Shown: positions 1 to 11,047 of the stretch, piece after piece
Numbering within the stretch: the stretch's first letter is position 1
Layout: each line of letters begins with the position of its first letter
Source: Brachypodium distachyon
Taxonomy: Eukaryota; Streptophyta; Magnoliopsida; Poales; Poaceae
Length of the DNA: 64,000 nucleotides
Reading direction: 5' to 3'
Assembly (NCBI RefSeq): GCF_000005505.3
Contig: NC_016131.3
Coordinates: 52,375,355 to 52,439,354, forward strand
Made by a program: the position numbers and the translations under genes
Notes under the pieces: generated by a model
The model's input: the letters and a program-made list of their open reading frames with translations, nothing else
Database searches by the model: none
What the model was told of the DNA's origin: nothing

Positions 1-2990
1 GCAGCCGTCTGGGGGGTGACTGAAGGAGCCAGTTGCTTCTGACAGAACACCCCCGCCGGAGGCTTCCGGCGCTCTGCTGCCATCTTGGCCAGCTCATCAG
101 CAGCGAAGTTGTCCTTCCGCTTGACGTGTTCGAAGCGCAAACCCTTGAACTTCCGTTCCAGCTTGCGGACCTCTTCCACGTACGGCGCCATTTGAGGGCA
201 ATCGTAGTCCTTGTTCACCTGGTTGATCACAAGCTGGGAATCACCGCGAACAACCAGGCACTTAATGTCGAGGGCGACCGCTGCCCGCAGCCCGGCAAGC
301 AGGCCTTCGTACTCCGCCGTGTTGTTGGTGGAGTTAGCGAAGTCGAGTTGGACGGCGAACCGCCGCTGGTCCCCTGTGGGTGACTCGATGACGACCCCGG
401 CTCCCGCTCCCTGGAGACTGAACGCACCGTCGAAGTAGAGGACCCAGGGGCCCTCGTTCAGCTTGCCGGGAAGGCCGGTCTCCGACTCACTTTCTTCTAC
501 GCCCGTGGACGTCCACTCCGCGACGAAGTCCGCCAGGGCCGTGCTCTTGATGCTTTTGGAGTTGGCGAAGTGGAGGTCGAACTCCGACAGCTCCATCCTC
601 CATTCGGCCACTCTCCCGGTGGCTTCACGGTTGGTGAGGGTCTTCCCGAGGCAGAACCCGGACACCACCATGACACGGTGCGCCTGGAAGTAGTGGTGCA
701 ACTTGCGGGACGCAAGGAGAATCCCCAGAAGGAGCTTCTGTACTTGCGGGTATCTTGTCCGCGCGTCGCGCAACACCGTACTGACGAAGTACACCGGTCG
801 CTGCACCAACCGCTTCCGCGGCGCCGAGATTGCCGGCTCTGGGGTGGTCCCTGGGCTTGAGGTGGTTGCCGGAGGCTGCTCAGCCACCTGCCCCGCAGCC
901 CCAATCCCCGGGACGTCTTCCTCCCTCTCGGCAACCAGCACCGAGCTGACCACCTGGTCAGTCGCCGCTAGGTAGAGTAGCAGCGGCTCGCCCAACTTGG
1001 GGGCGACGAGGATGGGCGGTGACCTCAGGTATCGCTTGAGTTCCTGGAGCGCCGCCTCAGCCTCGACCGTCTAGTCGACTGGACCCTTTTTCTTCATTAC
1101 CCGGAAGAAAGGCAGGGCATGCTCGCCCAGCCTGGAGATGAAGCGTCAAAGCACGGCAACGCAGCCGTTGAGGCGCTGGACATCTTTCACCTTGCGGGGG
1201 GCCTCCATCTTCTCGATGGCTTCTATTTTGGTCGGGTTGGCCTGTATCCCCCGGTGTGAAACCAAGAAACCCAGAAGCTGCCCAGAGTTGACACCGAAGG
1301 TGCACTTATCCGGGTTCAGTCTGAGCTTGATCTTGCGGAGGTTGTCAAATGTCTCCCGCAGGTCATCAATCAGGGAGTCCCTACGCTTCGATTTGATGAC
1401 GATGTCATCCATGTAGGCCTCCGCGTTGCGGCCTAGCTGGGGCCCCAAACATTCTCGCAGGGGGCGCTGGAATGTGGAGCCCGCGTTCTTCAACCCGAAA
1501 GGCATGCATGTATAGCAGTAGCAGCCAACCGGAGTGATAAACGCTGTCTTTTTCTCATCCTCGACCGCCATCTTGATTTGATGGTAGCCGGAGAAATCAT
1601 CCAAAAAACTCAACAGGTCACAACCAGCGGTAGAATCAACTATCTGGTCGATACGGGGTACAGGGAAGGGATCCTTGGGGCATGCACGATTAAGATCGGT
1701 AAAATCCACGCACATGCGAAGCTTATTCCCCGCTTTGGGCACCACTACAGTGTTAGCCAGCCAAGTGGGGTACAAAACTTCCCTGATCGCCCCGGCAGCC
1801 CTGAGCTTGCCCACCTCTTGCTTGATGAAATCTTTCCGCTCTTGTGCCTGCCGCCGGATCTTCTGCTTGACGGGGTGCGCGTCCGGGCGCACCGCGAGCC
1901 GATGCTCAATCACCTCCCTGGGGACTCCGGGAAGGTCCGACGGTTCCCAGGCGAACACGTCGGCATTTTCCCGGAGGAAGGTGACGAGGACGCTTTCCTA
2001 TTCGGTGGTCAGGTTCGCACCGACGGTAACGGTCCACTCCTTGTTGCCGGCTTGGAGGGGCAGCTTCTTCACTTTGGCGGCCTCCTCCCGGAGCCCCCGC
2101 CCCTTGCCGGGACGCGCGCTCGAGCCCGCACCTCCTCCGGCTAGCCCTTGCGGGGTGGCGCGGGCCTTCTTCGTTGCCGGGGCGTCACCCGGCAGGGCGT
2201 CGTCCTCGACAACACCTTCGTCGCCGGCGTCAGCTGCAGCAGCGGCCCGGACGACCTCGCCAACGCACCAAGCAGCGTCTTTGAGATCGCACCCGATGGA
2301 GAGGACTCCGTAAACGGCCAGGATCTTCATCACGCCGTAGGCGCAATGCGTAGCCGCCATAAACTTGATCAGCGTCGGACGGCCAAGGATCCCGTTGTAG
2401 GGCAACGGGGTATGCGCCACATCGACCACTATGTGCTCGGTCCTGAATGCTTCCCGGGACCCGAAGGTGACCGGCAGCATGATGCGTCCCAGCGGGCGCA
2501 CGATCCCAGGGTTCAACCCCCGGAACGGTTCGGTGGGCTTTAGCTGCTCCATCGGCAGCTGGAGCTTTTCCACCAGCCTGGCGGACAGGAGGTTAATCCC
2601 CGCTCCGTTGTCCCCCAGGACCTTGGTCACCGTCATATTGCTAATGATCGGCGACACGACAAAGGGTATTACTCCGGAACCCAATTGTCGCATCGGGTGG
2701 TCGTCGGCGCTGAAGGTGATCGGCACGTGCGACCACCTCAGCGGCTGTTGCGGCTCCGCATCCGGCAACAGCGCGCACACGTCGCGGGTGAGGCGCTTCA
2801 CCGCGGCGTGGGATGGGAGAGTGTAAGATCCCCCATGGATACAGGCGACGCCACGAGGTTCCTGGAAGCCCGGCTCGTCGCCGCCGGAATGGTCGGACTC
2901 GCGTTGCTCCTCGGCGCGCACCCTGTCGCGCCCGCAAGGAGGGCGTTCCCGCACAGCGAGGGGCTGGCTACGCCCTCCTTGGGGTTCGAC
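1..2990 (-). pseudogene. pol: pol of the Tat element: protease, reverse transcriptase, RNase H (integrase outside)
   Basis: The frame continues from gag. The protease region has its active-site area at about 2590-2620, but the expected D-S/T-G is degenerate (DNGAG). Reverse transcriptase occupies about 1146-1958, with CVDFTDLNRACPKDPF, FLDDFSGYHQIKM and the catalytic YMDD at 1403-1414. The connection/RNase H follows, and a second RNase H with FDGAFSLQGAGAGVV, NNTAEYEGLL and GDSQLVINQ motifs fills about 1-450. In-frame stops lie just before 1997 (TAG), at about 1143-1145 (TGA) and near 1073 (TAG, at a tryptophan position). The product would copy element RNA into DNA, but this copy cannot make an intact polyprotein. 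Integrase should follow to the left of base 1. Confidence 0.85.
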
Positions 2991-2999
2991 CCTGCCGGC

Positions 3000-4670
3000 A
3001 CCCCCGCCGGCCGGCCTCGGACCCGCTCCGGGGTCGTTCGGGCAATCTCGGAAGAGATGCCCGATGTCGCCACAATTGAAGCAGGCGCCGGCGGCGCGAC
3101 GCTCCTCGTGGCGCTGCTCCCGCCGCTGCTTGATCCCTTGCAGGACGCGGCAACTCTGCGCGTCGTGGGTGGAGTTGTTGTGGATAGGACAGCGGGACCC
3201 GTCGCCCTGCTTCCCGCCAGATTCTCCCCCCGGCGAGGCCTTCTTCGTGGGCCTCGCGGCAGGAGCCCCCGAGTCCGCAGCGAGGACTTGCTTCCCGCTG
3301 CGCTTACGGGAACCCTTCTTCTGCGAGCCCTCGCCCGGGCTCGCGGCAGCCTGGGCTGCCAGCTCGGGCGCTAGGCATCACTCCTCGGCCATAGCGCACT
3401 TGTGCGCCAAGGCGTACAAGTCCTGCGTCGTCCGGATCCGATGCGTGCTCAGCTTCTCACGCATCTTGGGATCGCGGACGTTGATGGCGAAGGTGTTTAT
3501 GATGGCGGCGGCCTCCGCCTCCGGGATAGAATAGGAGAGATTGGAGAAGCGGTTGACGAAGGCCCGCAACGTCTCTCCCGGTTTTTGCACGATGGTGTGC
3601 AGCTCCGCCATGGTTCCCGGGCGCTTATAGCCACCCTGGAACGCGCTCACGAACTGCTCGCGCAGGTCTGCCCAGGTGGCGATGGATCCGGCGGGTAGGT
3701 TGAGCAACCAGGTTCGCACCGATCCCTTCAGGACCATCGGGAACCAGTTCGCCCTGACCTTGTCGTCGGCGCCGATGGCATGCATGCCCAGCGTATAGGT
3801 CAGAAGAAAATCTTTGGGGTTAGCGGTCCCGTCGTACGTACCGAGCGCAAGCGCTCGGAACTTACGGGGCCACACCGCCCGCTGCAACTCGCGCGCGAAC
3901 GCAGTGCAGCCGTCTTCTGGGCCCAGGGGAGCATCTTCTTGCTCCAGTGGGTGCCGGCGCTCCACCTCGTGCCTGCGCCGGCGCTCCAAGTGCCGGCGCA
4001 GGTCCTCCTATTGTCGGGCATTCAAGATGCCACGCGCATCGCCCCCTGGGACGGTGGGCGATGAATTCGAGGACCCCTCCGGGCTCCCTTCGCGCTCTGA
4101 ATTCGGCCCGTGGCCAGAGCCTACTGGGGCGCCCTCGCCTTGCGGCTGTTGGGCGGCCAGGGCGAGAAGCGCCTCCAACTCCTCGCCCCACGTCTCGTGC
4201 GCCGGCGTGCCCTGCTGCGGCTCGTACCGCACCATGACGCACGCGGCGACGATGGCTTCAGCCGGGGTTCGCACGGGGGGCAACCGGTTTCCTGAACGGC
4301 TGCTTCCCGCCCTGGCCCCGGACGCCTCCGGGCGTGCAGGGTGCGAACCTCCAGGGGTCGCTCGGGACGCGGCGTGCTCCGGGTGCCGCTGCCGCGGGGC
4401 ATCCTCGGGTCGCGTCTCCACCCGTTGGCTGGCCCGGGCGACGCCATGCGTGCTCGCCCGACTGCCCCCAGCGTGGGGGGCAGCCGGTCCCCTCGGCTGA
4501 TTGTCGGTCGACGGTCGGGGAGGCGGTGGAGGCAGCTGCGTTTGCTGCACCCTCGAGGGCTCGGGATTCTCTTGAGCTCCCGATTCGGGTCGCACGTCGT
4601 GCGACCGCGTGTGCGCCGCTGGGGCCTCACGCGGGTCTATGCGTGAATCACCAGCCCGCTTGGAGGGCAT
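3000..4670 (-). pseudogene. gag: gag of the Tat element, broken by stop codons
   Basis: The reading frame opens at an ATG at 4670 with a basic, proline-rich N-terminal part, then the retrotransposon gag domain (roughly 3989-3378, with motifs such as RTWLLNLP and FQGGYKRPGTMAEL). A zinc knuckle follows at about 3042-3083 with the pattern C-x2-C-x4-H-x4-C (CFNCGDIGHLFRDC). Gag forms the particle that packages element RNA, and the knuckle binds that RNA. The frame is interrupted by TAG at about 4005-4007 and TGA at 3375-3377, but segments before and after each stop stay in one frame. This means point mutation, not frameshift. The stops fit C-to-T changes (CAG to TAG, CGA to TGA), as expected from decay of methylated DNA. 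Confidence 0.8.
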
Positions 4671-4866
4671 GGTGACAAGGCTCGTCGACGAAGAAGAGTG
4701 AAGCCGATGCCGATGGGAACTTCCGCTGCCGGCGATCTCCGGCGTCGTCCACTCCCGCGCCCCCTACCTGGCGCTCCAGATGTCGTTGCTCGGTGCTCCG
4801 ACACCGGGGGCGTGCAGCCACGTCCCCCTTTCAGGTTTGGTAGGGGCGTCTGGGGTGGAGACCAGA

Positions 4867-5722
4867 TGATCGCCGGCATGGCCGACGAGGCCCTACTGGG
4901 CCGGCGAGGCAAAGTGCTAGGGGTACGCGCTAGTCCAAGAACAGACGTACACACGATTTTTCCCCAGGTTCGGGCCACCCGGAGGTGTAAAACCCTACGT
5001 CCTGCCTGTTTGAGCTGATATTGATTACGGATCAAATGTTCACGGCCTACTGGAGCCACTAAGCGTCTATCGAGCGAGCTTCGTCCGAACCAACTAACTG
5101 ACCAACTGGCTAACCCGTCAAAACCCCTCTCCTTAGACCGTTGGCATGGGTCCTCCTTTTATACACAAGGGGATGCCACATGTGCCACGGTGCATGAGCT
5201 ACAAGTGTCCAACGGGGAGGCATGCGACTCTCCCTGGTGAGTTGGTGGCATGCATGGGTGCCACCTCCGCTGCTAGGGGCCTAAGACCCTAGGGTAGGAT
5301 TGGACAACCACTGTTCCTTCGACCCGACGGGTAACTACCCGTCGGTCGGCTCGTTTACTGAGCCGCGCACCTTACTCCTTGCCTTGGTGGGACCGCGCGT
5401 TCCGCGCCCGCCACGCGCTCGTGTGGCGCTGTCCAGCGGGCCCCACAACCCGAGGCGGGGGCACGCGTCCGGGAGCCTCCAGTCCCCGCAAGTCGGCCCG
5501 GGAAGCACCCGGGCCCAGCGCGCCCGGGAACCTCCTCCCGGGAAGCAGCTTCCCGGGAGGTGCCTAATCGGGAATATTCCGGGAAGCCCCGCTAGCCCAT
5601 TTCGGGCTGGTAGCTTGCCGGGAAGCTCGTTGGCGCTCCCCGGGATGAGACCTTCCCGGGAACCCGGGGGAGGGGGCCACGCGTCGCGCAGCGATGGTAC
5701 CCCGGGTGCCACTGGTGCGACA
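4867..5722 (-). repeat. 5' LTR of the Tat element
   Basis: On the minus strand the LTR starts TGTCGCACCAGTGG at 5722 and ends CGGCGATCA at 4867, giving TG...CA termini and 856 bp. A TATA box (TGTATAAAAGG read on the minus strand) lies near 5156-5167. The right end is fixed by the resumption of another LTR family at 5723. The left end rests only on the CA dinucleotide. The following TGGTCTCCACC at about 4864 is where a primer binding site should be, but I could not match it to a particular tRNA. Confidence 0.7.
5156..5167 (-). promoter_or_regulatory. TATA box of the Tat element LTR
   Basis: The minus strand reads TGTATAAAAGG inside the LTR, about 560 bp from its 5' end. This is the expected place and orientation for the retrotransposon core promoter. 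Confidence 0.5.
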
Positions 5723-6737
5723 TTTGGAATGCCACCTGGGGTATCAGAGACTAGACTAGTTTCCTGTTTAGTAGCTTCCAGTACAACCACTTGGTAATAT
5801 GGGCTCTGCCTGGATGGAGTAAGAAATGTTTACCCAGATCCAAGGGATTGTACTAAGGTAGTTGTGTAGGTGGGAGCGCGGGTCCCTCAGGTGGTCTGGG
5901 TGAATATGTTCTGAAAATTCTTGAAGTCGATGCCGTTGCTACTCTACCCGGAGGACAGCAAGGGATTAACACATCGATTTCTTGTGGGGAATGTGTACAA
6001 CCTCTCGAGAGTGTCAAACTAAGTACTTAGCCGTGTCCCCGGTTACGGACAATTATGAGCAACTAGATATGGGGGCTGTAAGGAAGATCTCACTCATTCC
6101 AATCTCAAAATAAAATGAATGGTTTGAACTTGGGTAGGAGCACTTGATGTATCAACTCAATGTGCTCTAGGTTAATAAGAGCATGGGTGTTTCTACCCCG
6201 TGTCCATTAGTTAACAATATCGTAACATTCAATCGTAATAGGATAAACTATGTTTTGCTACCATGCCATAAAACCTGAACCCCACTATACCACAATTGCA
6301 TATACTTGGTAGGATCTGTTATAACTTACAGGTGAACTTGCCAATACATTCAATGTATTGACCACGTAGTGGCTGCAATCAATAATGCAGGTGAATCTGA
6401 CGAAGAGTGGGGTTCGTCGATGTTCTTTGGGTCATGTGCTTACATTCCAACATGCTCTCTCCTCTGAGAGTAGTTGAGGCCCATTTGCTCTACCTTTCCG
6501 CTGCAAGTTTTTGAAACAATACTCTTGTTATCTTGAAACTCTATTTGTTATGCTGACCCAAGGGGTCATGCAAATTTGTAGGTACAATTAAGTTCTGGAT
6601 GATACGATGTAATAAAGTACATTTTGACCTTTGTATCTTGGTATTACATCTTGAAACTGTGTGTGCTAGTGAGTTGATCCAGGGACTAGCACAAATAAGC
6701 ACAGAGATCGAACCCTTGTAAGGGGGCGGTCGCTTCA
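5723..6737 (+). repeat. 3' portion of a 5' LTR (same family as the solo LTR at 58229-61339)
   Basis: This block matches, in opposite orientation, the last third of the solo LTR at 58229-61339. Shared landmarks include the GTTTCCTGTTTAGTAGCTTC stretch, the GGACAGCAAGGGATTAACAC stretch and the terminal GATCGAACCCTTG...CGCTTCA. It ends CA at 6737 and is followed after two bases by a primer binding site, so it is the U5 side of a 5' LTR. The 5' part of the LTR was displaced by insertion of the Tat element that ends at 5722. Confidence 0.8.
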
Positions 6738-6739
6738 GA

Positions 6740-6751
6740 TGGTATCAGAAC
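6740..6751 (+). other. primer binding site, initiator tRNA-Met type
   Basis: TGGTATCAGAAC lies two bases after the LTR end. The canonical plant tRNA-iMet primer site is TGGTATCAGAGC, so one base differs. It marks the start of the internal region of the element whose LTR ends at 6737. Confidence 0.75.
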
Positions 6752-7050
6752 AATGTGTTGCCTGTAGGAACGTGACCCTAATTTGGAGTAGCATAAGACA
6801 AACCAAAGACCAAACCTTAGGATTATTTCTTATCCCTATCTGATCTTTATATATATTTTACTCCTTATCCCTACTCATCTGAATCTTTGCATTTATATCT
6901 TACATATGCATGACATGTTTGTTGATACACCAAATACTATGCCTTATACCACAGATGCATGTTTATTTTTATTATACCACAGATGCATGTTTCTTTTATT
7001 ATACCACAGATGCATGCTTCTTTAATTATACCACAGATGCATATATTTAA
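6752..7050 (+). other. leader of the LTR element with four short tandem repeats
   Basis: This AT-rich stretch follows the primer binding site. Between about 6944 and 7046 it holds four copies of a unit of about 26 bp containing TATACCACAGATGCATG, separated by T-rich spacers. No gag coding sequence follows; the internal region appears to be cut off near 7050. Confidence 0.5.
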
Positions 7051-7259
7051 TTATTTTTCGGACGGGAGACGCATAGGGTTACGCAACTTTGACATTGAAA
7101 CTACAAGTGTCATCGGCTCGATAGCCAGAACAGAGAAAAAAGGGGAAGACGAAGGGGTGGCGGCAGTGGGGATGCTCACCTAGCTACACCGTAGTCGAAG
7201 TAGTCGAACGGCGGCGAGGTCTGCAAAATTTGTGCCTTAAGATCCTGCATGAACATCGG

Positions 7260-8035
7260 CAATTTATAAATAGAAAATAGAAATTAAGTATAGAATAGGA
7301 AATAGAAAATCCATGTCCAACATTCCACTATAGAATAGGAAATAGAAAATGACTACTAGGAAGGCACAGCACCAATACAGCAGCACAGCAACAATAAGAA
7401 ATAGAGGCTACCTTGCAAGAACATACGCTTGACCACTGCTACATAGACCAAAAATAATACTTGACCACTGCTACATATAGCAAGTACATACACTCTGAGC
7501 AGTGGGGCCTGAACAGCACACGAAAAGAACACATAGCAGTAGGGCATGAACAAATATGCTAAAAATAAGATCAAATTGAAAAAAAATGCTAAAAATAAGA
7601 TCAAAGCATTTCTGCATACTATCGTTTAACAGTGCTACTGCTCACATAATACAAGGACAAAAGTTGGACAACCATGTCCTGTTTTCAGTTTAACAGTGCT
7701 ACTGCTCACATAATACATGCATGCACCCGAGACCCAAATCAAACAGTACCAGTACTGCACACAACGAGAAGAAGCGGAGGATCTTGCTGCTGTCGCTACT
7801 ACAACTTGCCAATACTCTAAAATAAAATCAGTAACAAATTAATATACAGGTGACAGTGGCAGATAATTTTAACTTGCTACACGGAAGATAAAATTAGTAA
7901 CAAATTAATACTCTAATATGAAGGAACTACTGACACATACATAAAGTTCTGAAACCACTGAAATGGTTTACAAGCCACTGCTATCTTACTTGAGAATCAT
8001 ACAGCCCGGCCTACCTTGATTTTTGCCTCAGTCAC
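7260..8035. other. AT-rich non-coding stretch with short duplications
   Basis: No gene is visible. Several short segments are duplicated at close range: ATAGGAAATAGAAAAT near 7278 and 7336, CTTGACCACTGCTACATA near 7429 and 7461, TGCTAAAAATAAGATCAAA near 7556 and 7588, and AACAGTGCTACTGCTCACAT near 7628 and 7693. Confidence 0.4.
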
Positions 8036-8731
8036 GAATTTGGGAAGATTATGAAATGGGGATCTAAAGGGCGGAATCCGTTCATGGGGTGATGGGAGGA
8101 GAAACGGTCGGGAGCGAGAGAATCGAAGAGGAGATCAACCTGCGGTGGAGGCGCTCGAGCGAGGAGGAAGACGAGCTGGCCCGGGCTCGGGCGCTCGGCA
8201 CCCGGATGAGTGGCGGCACTCGTGCGAGGAGGAAGAAGATCCACGGAGCAAGGGTGGTGGTGGCGGGGGGCGGCGGCAAGAGGAGGAGGTGGTGGTCGGG
8301 AGAAGGTGGCGGCGGTGGGGAGGAGCCGGATCCGGCCGGGGCGGGGACGGGAGCGGCGGGCGGCGGCGGCGGGCGAGAGAGAGGGGTGGGAGTGCAGGGA
8401 GTGGAGGGCCGTGGGCCGGGGGTTTTCCTTTTTAGGAAAACCCTAGCTCTTTGCCGGAGGCCCGAGAAAAGGCCTCCGGTAAAGACCGGATTTTTTTTTA
8501 TTTTTTTTACACGCACAAATCCTTTTTTTCATTTATTAAAGAGGAATTAACTATCTTTGCCGAAGGCTAAACAAAAAGACCTTCGGCAAAGACTAACTTT
8601 ACTTTCTCTCTTTTTCTTTCCTTGTTTCTTTACTTCACAAATAATTAAATATTATAAGTAAGTACACACACCATTTTAATTAAAATTAATAACCCTATTT
8701 AAATAAATACAATATTTTGAATAATTGTCAT

Positions 8732-10015
8732 GGCGTGATTTCAGGTGTCACCCTGTCCGGCGGGCCCCGCGGCGTCTAAGGGGTAGCCTTTTCCAGTCAG
8801 TTTACTCTTCCTTTGTGTTCTATTAGGCCATGTGAGCATGAAAAACCAAAAATCCACCCAACTCCTCAGAATTTTTACTACGTCCGTCCGAATTGCGACT
8901 TTTCCCCTCTTAGTGCGGAATATTCGTGCGGGTTGTCCAGTTTGTGAAGGAAGTGGAACCTCAGACATCTGGATTTTCTTTTTCTCTTAACACCACCTTT
9001 ATGTACCAAAGTTAGGGCACCATGCAAAGTTTAAGTTCTCCCGGCCATCCTTGGCGTGATTTCAGGTGTCACCCTGTCCCGCGGGCCCCGCAGCGTCTGC
9101 GGGGTAGCTTTTCACCAATACTAGGGTTTTCCTATCACTTTACTCTTCCTTTGTGTTCTACTAGGACATTTGAATGAAAACAAAAAAAAATCTGCCCATG
9201 TCCTCAAATAATTTTGCTTCGTCGGTCCGAATTGCGAGTTTTCCTCTCTAAGTGTAGAACGTTCGTGAGGGTTTGTCCAGTTTGTGAAGAAGTGGAACCT
9301 CAGATATCTGGATTGTCTTTTCCTCTTAACACAACCTTTATGTACCCAATTTAGGGCACCATGCAAGCTTTCAAGTTCTCCTGGCCATCCGTCGCGTGAT
9401 TTCAGGCGTCACTCTGTCCGGCGAGCCCCGCGGTGTCTACGGGGTAGCTTTCTGCACAAAACCTAGGTTTTCCATTCAGTTTACTCTTCCTTTGTGTTCT
9501 ATTAGCCCATGTGAGCATGAAAAACCAAAAAACCACCCAAGTCCTGGGCATCTGTCGCGTGATTACAGGCCTCACCATGTCCGACGGGCCCTGCGGCGTC
9601 TGCGTGGTAGCTTTTTGCACAAAACCTGGGTTTTCATATCACTTTTACTCTACCTTTTTGTTCTACTAAGACATTTGAACATTAAAAACCAAAAATCTAC
9701 CCAAGTCCACACAGAATTCTGCTCCGTCCGTCCGAATTCCGACTTCTCCCCTCTTAGTGCGGAACGTTCGTGCGGGTTTGTCCAGTTTGTGAAGGAAGTG
9801 AAATCTCAGATATCTGAATTGTCTTTTCCTCCAAACAACACCTTTATGTAACAAAGTTATGGCACCATGCAAGGTTTTATGGTCTCCTAGGCATCCGTCG
9901 CGTGATTTCAGGCCTCACCATGTCACTTTACTCTTCCTGTGTGTTCTACTACGACATTTAAACATAAAAAACCAAAAATCTACCCCAAGTCCACACAGAA
10001 TTCTGCTCCGTCCGT
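8732..10015. repeat. Tandem array of about 340-bp units inside the CACTA element
   Basis: Units begin at a GCGTGATTTCAGG motif at about 8732, 9053, 9393, 9555 and 9899. Spacings are about 321, 340, 162 and 344 bp, with a partial last unit. Each full unit contains the CCGTCCGAATTGCGAC region, TGTCCAGTTTGTGAAGGAAG and CTTTATGTA(C/A)C. The third unit is an internally deleted copy. Arrays of this kind are common in long-lived CACTA elements. Confidence 0.8.
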
Positions 10016-10538
10016 CCAAAATGCGAATTATCCCCTCTAAGATTAGTTTGTGAAGGAAGTGCCTCATAAGGGCTTTGGATTTGATTCACAAAACGGTAGA
10101 TTTACGTCAGAAGGATTTTTTTTCCAGAAAATAGTCTTTGCCGGCGGCTTCCCATCGGGCCTCCGGCAAAGGTCTCTTTGCCGGCGGTATTTTACAGGGG
10201 ACTTCCGGCAAAGACATTTTTTTTTCAATTTCCTCGCGCGATGGAATTTAGTTTGAATTCTCAGGCGGGGGAGGGGGGGGGCACGCTGTCCCGCGCGCCG
10301 TTAACTGCACCGGCAGGCCCACGTGCCAGGGTCTCTTTGCCGGGGGCCTTTCTTTGCCGGCGCCTTTTTCCCCTTTTTGCCGTGGGCCTGGGTTTGCCGG
10401 CGGCCTTCTTGGCTCTTTGCCGGCGGCCTGCCGTTTGTCGTGGGCTTTTGGCCCGGCCCACGGTATAGGGTCACCTTTGCCGGAGGCCCGATGGAAAGCC
10501 GCCGGCCGCCGGCAAAGTGCCGTTTTCCCATAGTGAAT

Positions 10539-10740
10539 ACGGATACGCAGAATGTGTTACGCATTACTCTATTAATATATAATTATATGACATAGTTTTA
10601 TATCCATTATACTCCTACTCAAAGATATTTGTTTATGGTTATGATTTTAATCACATTAGTCACATATTCATGAAGTAATTTGTGGTCAAAGGCTTGGTCA
10701 ACCAAATCCTAATATGCCCCTTATTGTTGGACGGAGGGAG
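10539..10740. mobile_element. Mariner/Stowaway-type element, right end
   Basis: The segment ends GGACGGAGGGAG at 10740 followed by TA, the typical Stowaway terminus and target dinucleotide. The matching left terminus was not found; the CACTA end abuts at 10535 and probably separated the two halves. Confidence 0.5.
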
Positions 10741-10742
10741 TA

Positions 10743-11047
10743 TTTACTAGATGAACTTGTGTGTTAAACCTGCATTTTAAACATGTCATTTTGTGGGCTG
10801 GCTTTTGAGGCCAAATTTTCAATTTGAAACAAAAATTGTCCAACTATCATTCTTCCAAGCTAAAAACGCCATCCAAAGGAAAAAAAATCTCAAACTTTCT
10901 GTTTTGGGTCAAATGGTGTGTTGTGGCAAATGACCACAAAATTGTAATGGTACCGGGCAAAAGCGTAATCCGGGAGTGTGTTTCGGCAAATGCCGTAAAA
11001 TAAGGGTGTCCCGTAACCAATTTTCCCTTAAATCATTTGTTTGGTTA
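10743..11047. other. Unassigned flank of the 12.7-kb retrotransposon
   Basis: This AT-rich sequence has no gene. Its last five bases (GGTTA, 11043-11047) are repeated after the 3' LTR at 23769-23773, so it continued directly into 23774 before the insertion. Confidence 0.5.
11043..11047. repeat. Left target site duplication GGTTA
   Basis: It is identical to 23769-23773 directly after the 3' LTR, which proves a single insertion event of the whole 12.7-kb unit. Confidence 0.9.

Larger units (their letters stand above)
1..5722 (-). mobile_element. Ty3/gypsy retrotransposon of the Tat lineage, 3' part outside the window
   Basis: Reading the minus strand from 5722 down, one sees an LTR (5722-4867), a leader, gag from an ATG at 4670, a CCHC zinc knuckle, a protease-like stretch, reverse transcriptase and two RNase H-like stretches reaching base 1. 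Integrase and the 3' LTR lie beyond the left edge. The paired RNase H arrangement (one after RT, one starting near 450 with an FDGAF motif) is typical of the Tat lineage. The element interrupts an older LTR that resumes at 5723. Bases 5723-5727 (TTTGG) should be the right target duplication, but its partner is outside the window. At least five in-frame stops make it non-functional. Confidence 0.88.
7050..10535 (-). mobile_element. CACTA-type (EnSpm) DNA transposon, non-autonomous, one end recognised
   Basis: The right end at 10535 reads CACTATGGGAAAACGG on the minus strand, a CACTA terminus. It is followed inward by many copies of a TTTGCCGG(C/A)GGC motif in both orientations (about 8440-8600 and 10135-10520), as subterminal repeats of CACTA elements do. 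Inside are a GC-rich block (8036-8430) and a tandem array (8732-10015). I saw no transposase reading frame. The left CACTA terminus was not found, so the left limit is approximate. Bases 10536-10538 (AAT) would be the 3-bp target duplication. Confidence 0.65.

Noticed and set aside
7328..7333. CACTAT as the left end of the CACTA element
   Set aside because: The bases after it do not match the right terminus CACTATGGGAAAACGG, and no AAT precedes it.
8089..8550. GC-rich open frames on both strands
   Set aside because: They are Gly/Arg/Pro low-complexity frames inside the CACTA element and show no transposase motif.
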